Below are positions 6,127 through 7,844 of a stretch of 7,844 bases of DNA, piece by piece; positions within the stretch are counted from its first letter, which is position 1; every line of letters begins with the position of its first letter. A program made the translations under genes and the position numbers. This stretch comes from a bacterium (GTDB taxonomy: Bacteria; JAJVIF01; JAGGVT01). The notes under the pieces were generated by a model that did no database searches, was not told the origin of the DNA, and worked only from the letters and a program-made list of their open reading frames with translations. The stretch spans positions 1-7,844 of the forward strand of contig JAGGVT010000063.1 of NCBI GenBank assembly GCA_021157815.1, in the 5' to 3' direction.

Positions 6127-7844
6127 ATGCCAATCAATGTACTTTCAGAAACGCTTGTCAAACGAATCGCCGCCGGTGAGGTGATAGAACGTCCGGTATC
6201 CGTCGTGAAGGAACTTCTCGAAAATTCAATCGACGCCAAATCAACCAGAATTGAAATACGAATTGAAGAGGGGGGAATTGCCGGCATTACAGTAATCGAC
6301 AACGGATGCGGCATCTCACGCGATGACATTCCCAAACTACTTAGCCGCCACTCAACAAGCAAGATAGCAAATCTCGATGACCTTGAATCAATCCTGACGC
6401 TCGGTTTCCGCGGCGAGGCGCTTTATTCAATCGCGTCGGTTTCCAAACTGAGAATCAGAACACGATGTAAAGACGAAAACGAAGGCAGTGAATTAATCAG
6501 CGAGGATGGCAATGTCACGATTAACACAATATCCGCGCCGGTTGGAACGACAATCGATGCCAACGGGCTTTTCCATAACACTCCGGCACGGCGCAAGTTT
6601 CTGAAATCGGCATCTGCGGAATACCAGCGTATCGCCGAAATTGTGTCGCGCTACGTTTTAGCGTACCCGGAAATCTCACTCGAACTTTATCATAATGGAC
6701 GAAACACGCTTAAATCACTTGGCGGTTCACCGCAGGACCCGCTTATTGCACTGTGGGGCGCGAAGGTAACATCCGAAATGCTGCCTGTTGATCACCGTAA
6801 GGGAGAAATTCACGTTACCGGATTTGTGTCAGCGCCATCGATAAGCCGTTCGAATCGCAAGGACATTACGATATTTATCAACGGCCGCCTTATCAAGGAT
6901 CCCGCATTAACAATGGCTATCGAGCGACCATTTTTCAGTGTGCTTCAGCAGGGACGGCATCCAATCGCGATTTTGAAAATCCAAATGCCGCCGTCCGATG
7001 TCGATGTAAATGTGCATCCGAATAAAAAAGAGGTTCGGCTGGCGAATCCGAAAGAGATTTTCAGCGCGGTTTATGCTGCTGTTTCCAATGCGCTGGAAAT
7101 GCATCGACCGTTGAAAAATCCTGATGATGCGAACATTTCATTGCCTGAAGATAAAAGAATCACTCTGCCGGATATAACCCCCTCGCCTCATGATGTTCAT
7201 TTCCAGCCGCAAACCGAAATGCTTCCGCCGGATGTTGTTTTCATCGACCAGGATATAAGCAAAGAACCGCCTCCGCTTTTCGAGGGTGAAATCGCGCCTA
7301 AATCTATCCGTCGTGGCGATGTAATTGAGTACCTCAGCACATACCTTGTGTTCGAGAATGATGATGAACTTGTCATTGTCGATTTCCACAACATGCACGA
7401 GCGGATTCTGTTCGAGGAAATGCGCCTTGCTGAAGAGAATAAAGGTGATTTCGTTTTAAGCCAGAAGCTAATGTTCCCTGAGAGTTTCACACTCCCCCCG
7501 CATCTCGCGCAGATTGTCGAAAGTGAATCTGAATTCCTCAACCGTATGGGATTCGAGGTCGAACCTTTCGGCGACGGCGCGTTTATCATCCGCGGAGTCC
7601 CGCATTTTCTCAAGGATGCCAGCCCATCCGACACACTGCTCGACATCCTGAACGAGGTAAACCAGGAGACCGGACAAACCCCCACACCAGCCGATTTCAC
7701 ACGTCATTTCATGGCATCCGCCGCATGTAAAGCCGCGGTAAAAGCAGGTGCGAGATTAAAACCGGAGGAAATCGATTTCATCCTCCGCCACACCCACGAC
7801 GCCCGCTACATAACCTGCCCCCACGGCCGTCCCACAATGATTAA
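6127..7844 (+). CDS. mutL: DNA mismatch repair protein MutL, endonuclease type (3' end beyond the window)
   Basis: The first 572 residues are present without a stop. MutL couples mismatch recognition by MutS to strand removal; this type also nicks the new strand itself. The N-terminal GHKL ATPase is complete: VVKELLENSIDA (E29, N33), DNGCGI (58-63), RHSTSK (74-79), LGFRGEAL (92-99) and NTPARRKFL (151-159). Then come FINGR (250-254) and VDVNVHPNKKEVRL (292-305). A poorly conserved linker (about 325-390) leads to the dimerisation/endonuclease domain, with metal motif D419-x-H421...E425...E430, ACK (533-535) and CPHGRP (564-569). This set is seen in MutL of bacteria without MutH. The usual end lies within about 20 residues of CPHGRP, so little is missing. 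The ATG at 6127 fits the family N-terminus, and an in-frame stop at 6094 excludes a longer form. No Shine-Dalgarno is visible. Confidence 0.97.
   Translation, partial: MPINVLSETLVKRIAAGEVIERPVSVVKELLENSIDAKSTRIEIRIEEGGIAGITVIDNGCGISRDDIPKLLSRHSTSKIANLDDLESILTLGFRGEALYSIASVSKLRIRTRCKDENEGSELISEDGNVTINTISAPVGTTIDANGLFHNTPARRKFLKSASAEYQRIAEIVSRYVLAYPEISLELYHNGRNTLKSLGGSPQDPLIALWGAKVTSEMLPVDHRKGEIHVTGFVSAPSISRSNRKDITIFINGRLIKDPALTMAIERPFFSVLQQGRHPIAILKIQMPPSDVDVNVHPNKKEVRLANPKEIFSAVYAAVSNALEMHRPLKNPDDANISLPEDKRITLPDITPSPHDVHFQPQTEMLPPDVVFIDQDISKEPPPLFEGEIAPKSIRRGDVIEYLSTYLVFENDDELVIVDFHNMHERILFEEMRLAEENKGDFVLSQKLMFPESFTLPPHLAQIVESESEFLNRMGFEVEPFGDGAFIIRGVPHFLKDASPSDTLLDILNEVNQETGQTPTPADFTRHFMASAACKAAVKAGARLKPEEIDFILRHTHDARYITCPHGRPTMI

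Noticed and set aside
7138-7707. Overlapping minus-strand ORFs opposite the mutL C-terminal region
   Set aside because: They are shadows of the mutL frame, which matches family motifs along its whole length.

Overview
The window looks like bacterial chromosome of moderate, slightly AT-leaning composition. Four complete genes and one gene cut by the right edge are well separated by spacers rich in palindromes. There is no phage, plasmid, CRISPR, rRNA or tRNA signature. A K+-dependent membrane pyrophosphatase of Na+-pumping type, an endonuclease-type MutL and a lipoprotein thioredoxin fit an anaerobic or facultative bacterium of an uncultured lineage (FCB-like or Desulfobacterota-like). That placement is an impression, not something the sequence proves.

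Layout: 1-403 is a leader region with a composite palindromic repeat (15-89), a long-spaced inverted repeat (142-197), a likely promoter (about 303-330) and a GC hairpin (347-362). hppA runs rightward at 404-2488 and ends in a strong intrinsic terminator (2526-2557). The convergent spacer holds a 17-bp tandem repeat and a second composite palindrome (2632-2791). A SAM-dependent methyltransferase lies on the minus strand (2839-3744). A divergent spacer with a GTGTCAGACAC/GTGTCTGACAC inverted repeat separates it from a 393-residue protein with two degenerate receiver domains (3930-5111). A third composite palindrome (5145-5241) precedes a TlpA/ResA-type thioredoxin lipoprotein (5413-5967). A C-rich tract and a CATGC hairpin lead into mutL (6127 to beyond 7844).

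The genes do not form an obvious operon or pathway: energy coupling, a methyl transfer, a signalling adaptor, extracytoplasmic redox and mismatch repair each seem to have their own spacer. The most unusual content is (i) the three intergenic composite palindromes, whose arms share an outer shell while the inner stems differ by fully compensatory changes, and (ii) the double receiver protein, in which the phosphoacceptor aspartate is lost from both receivers. I found no convincing new multi-gene defence or biosynthetic system.
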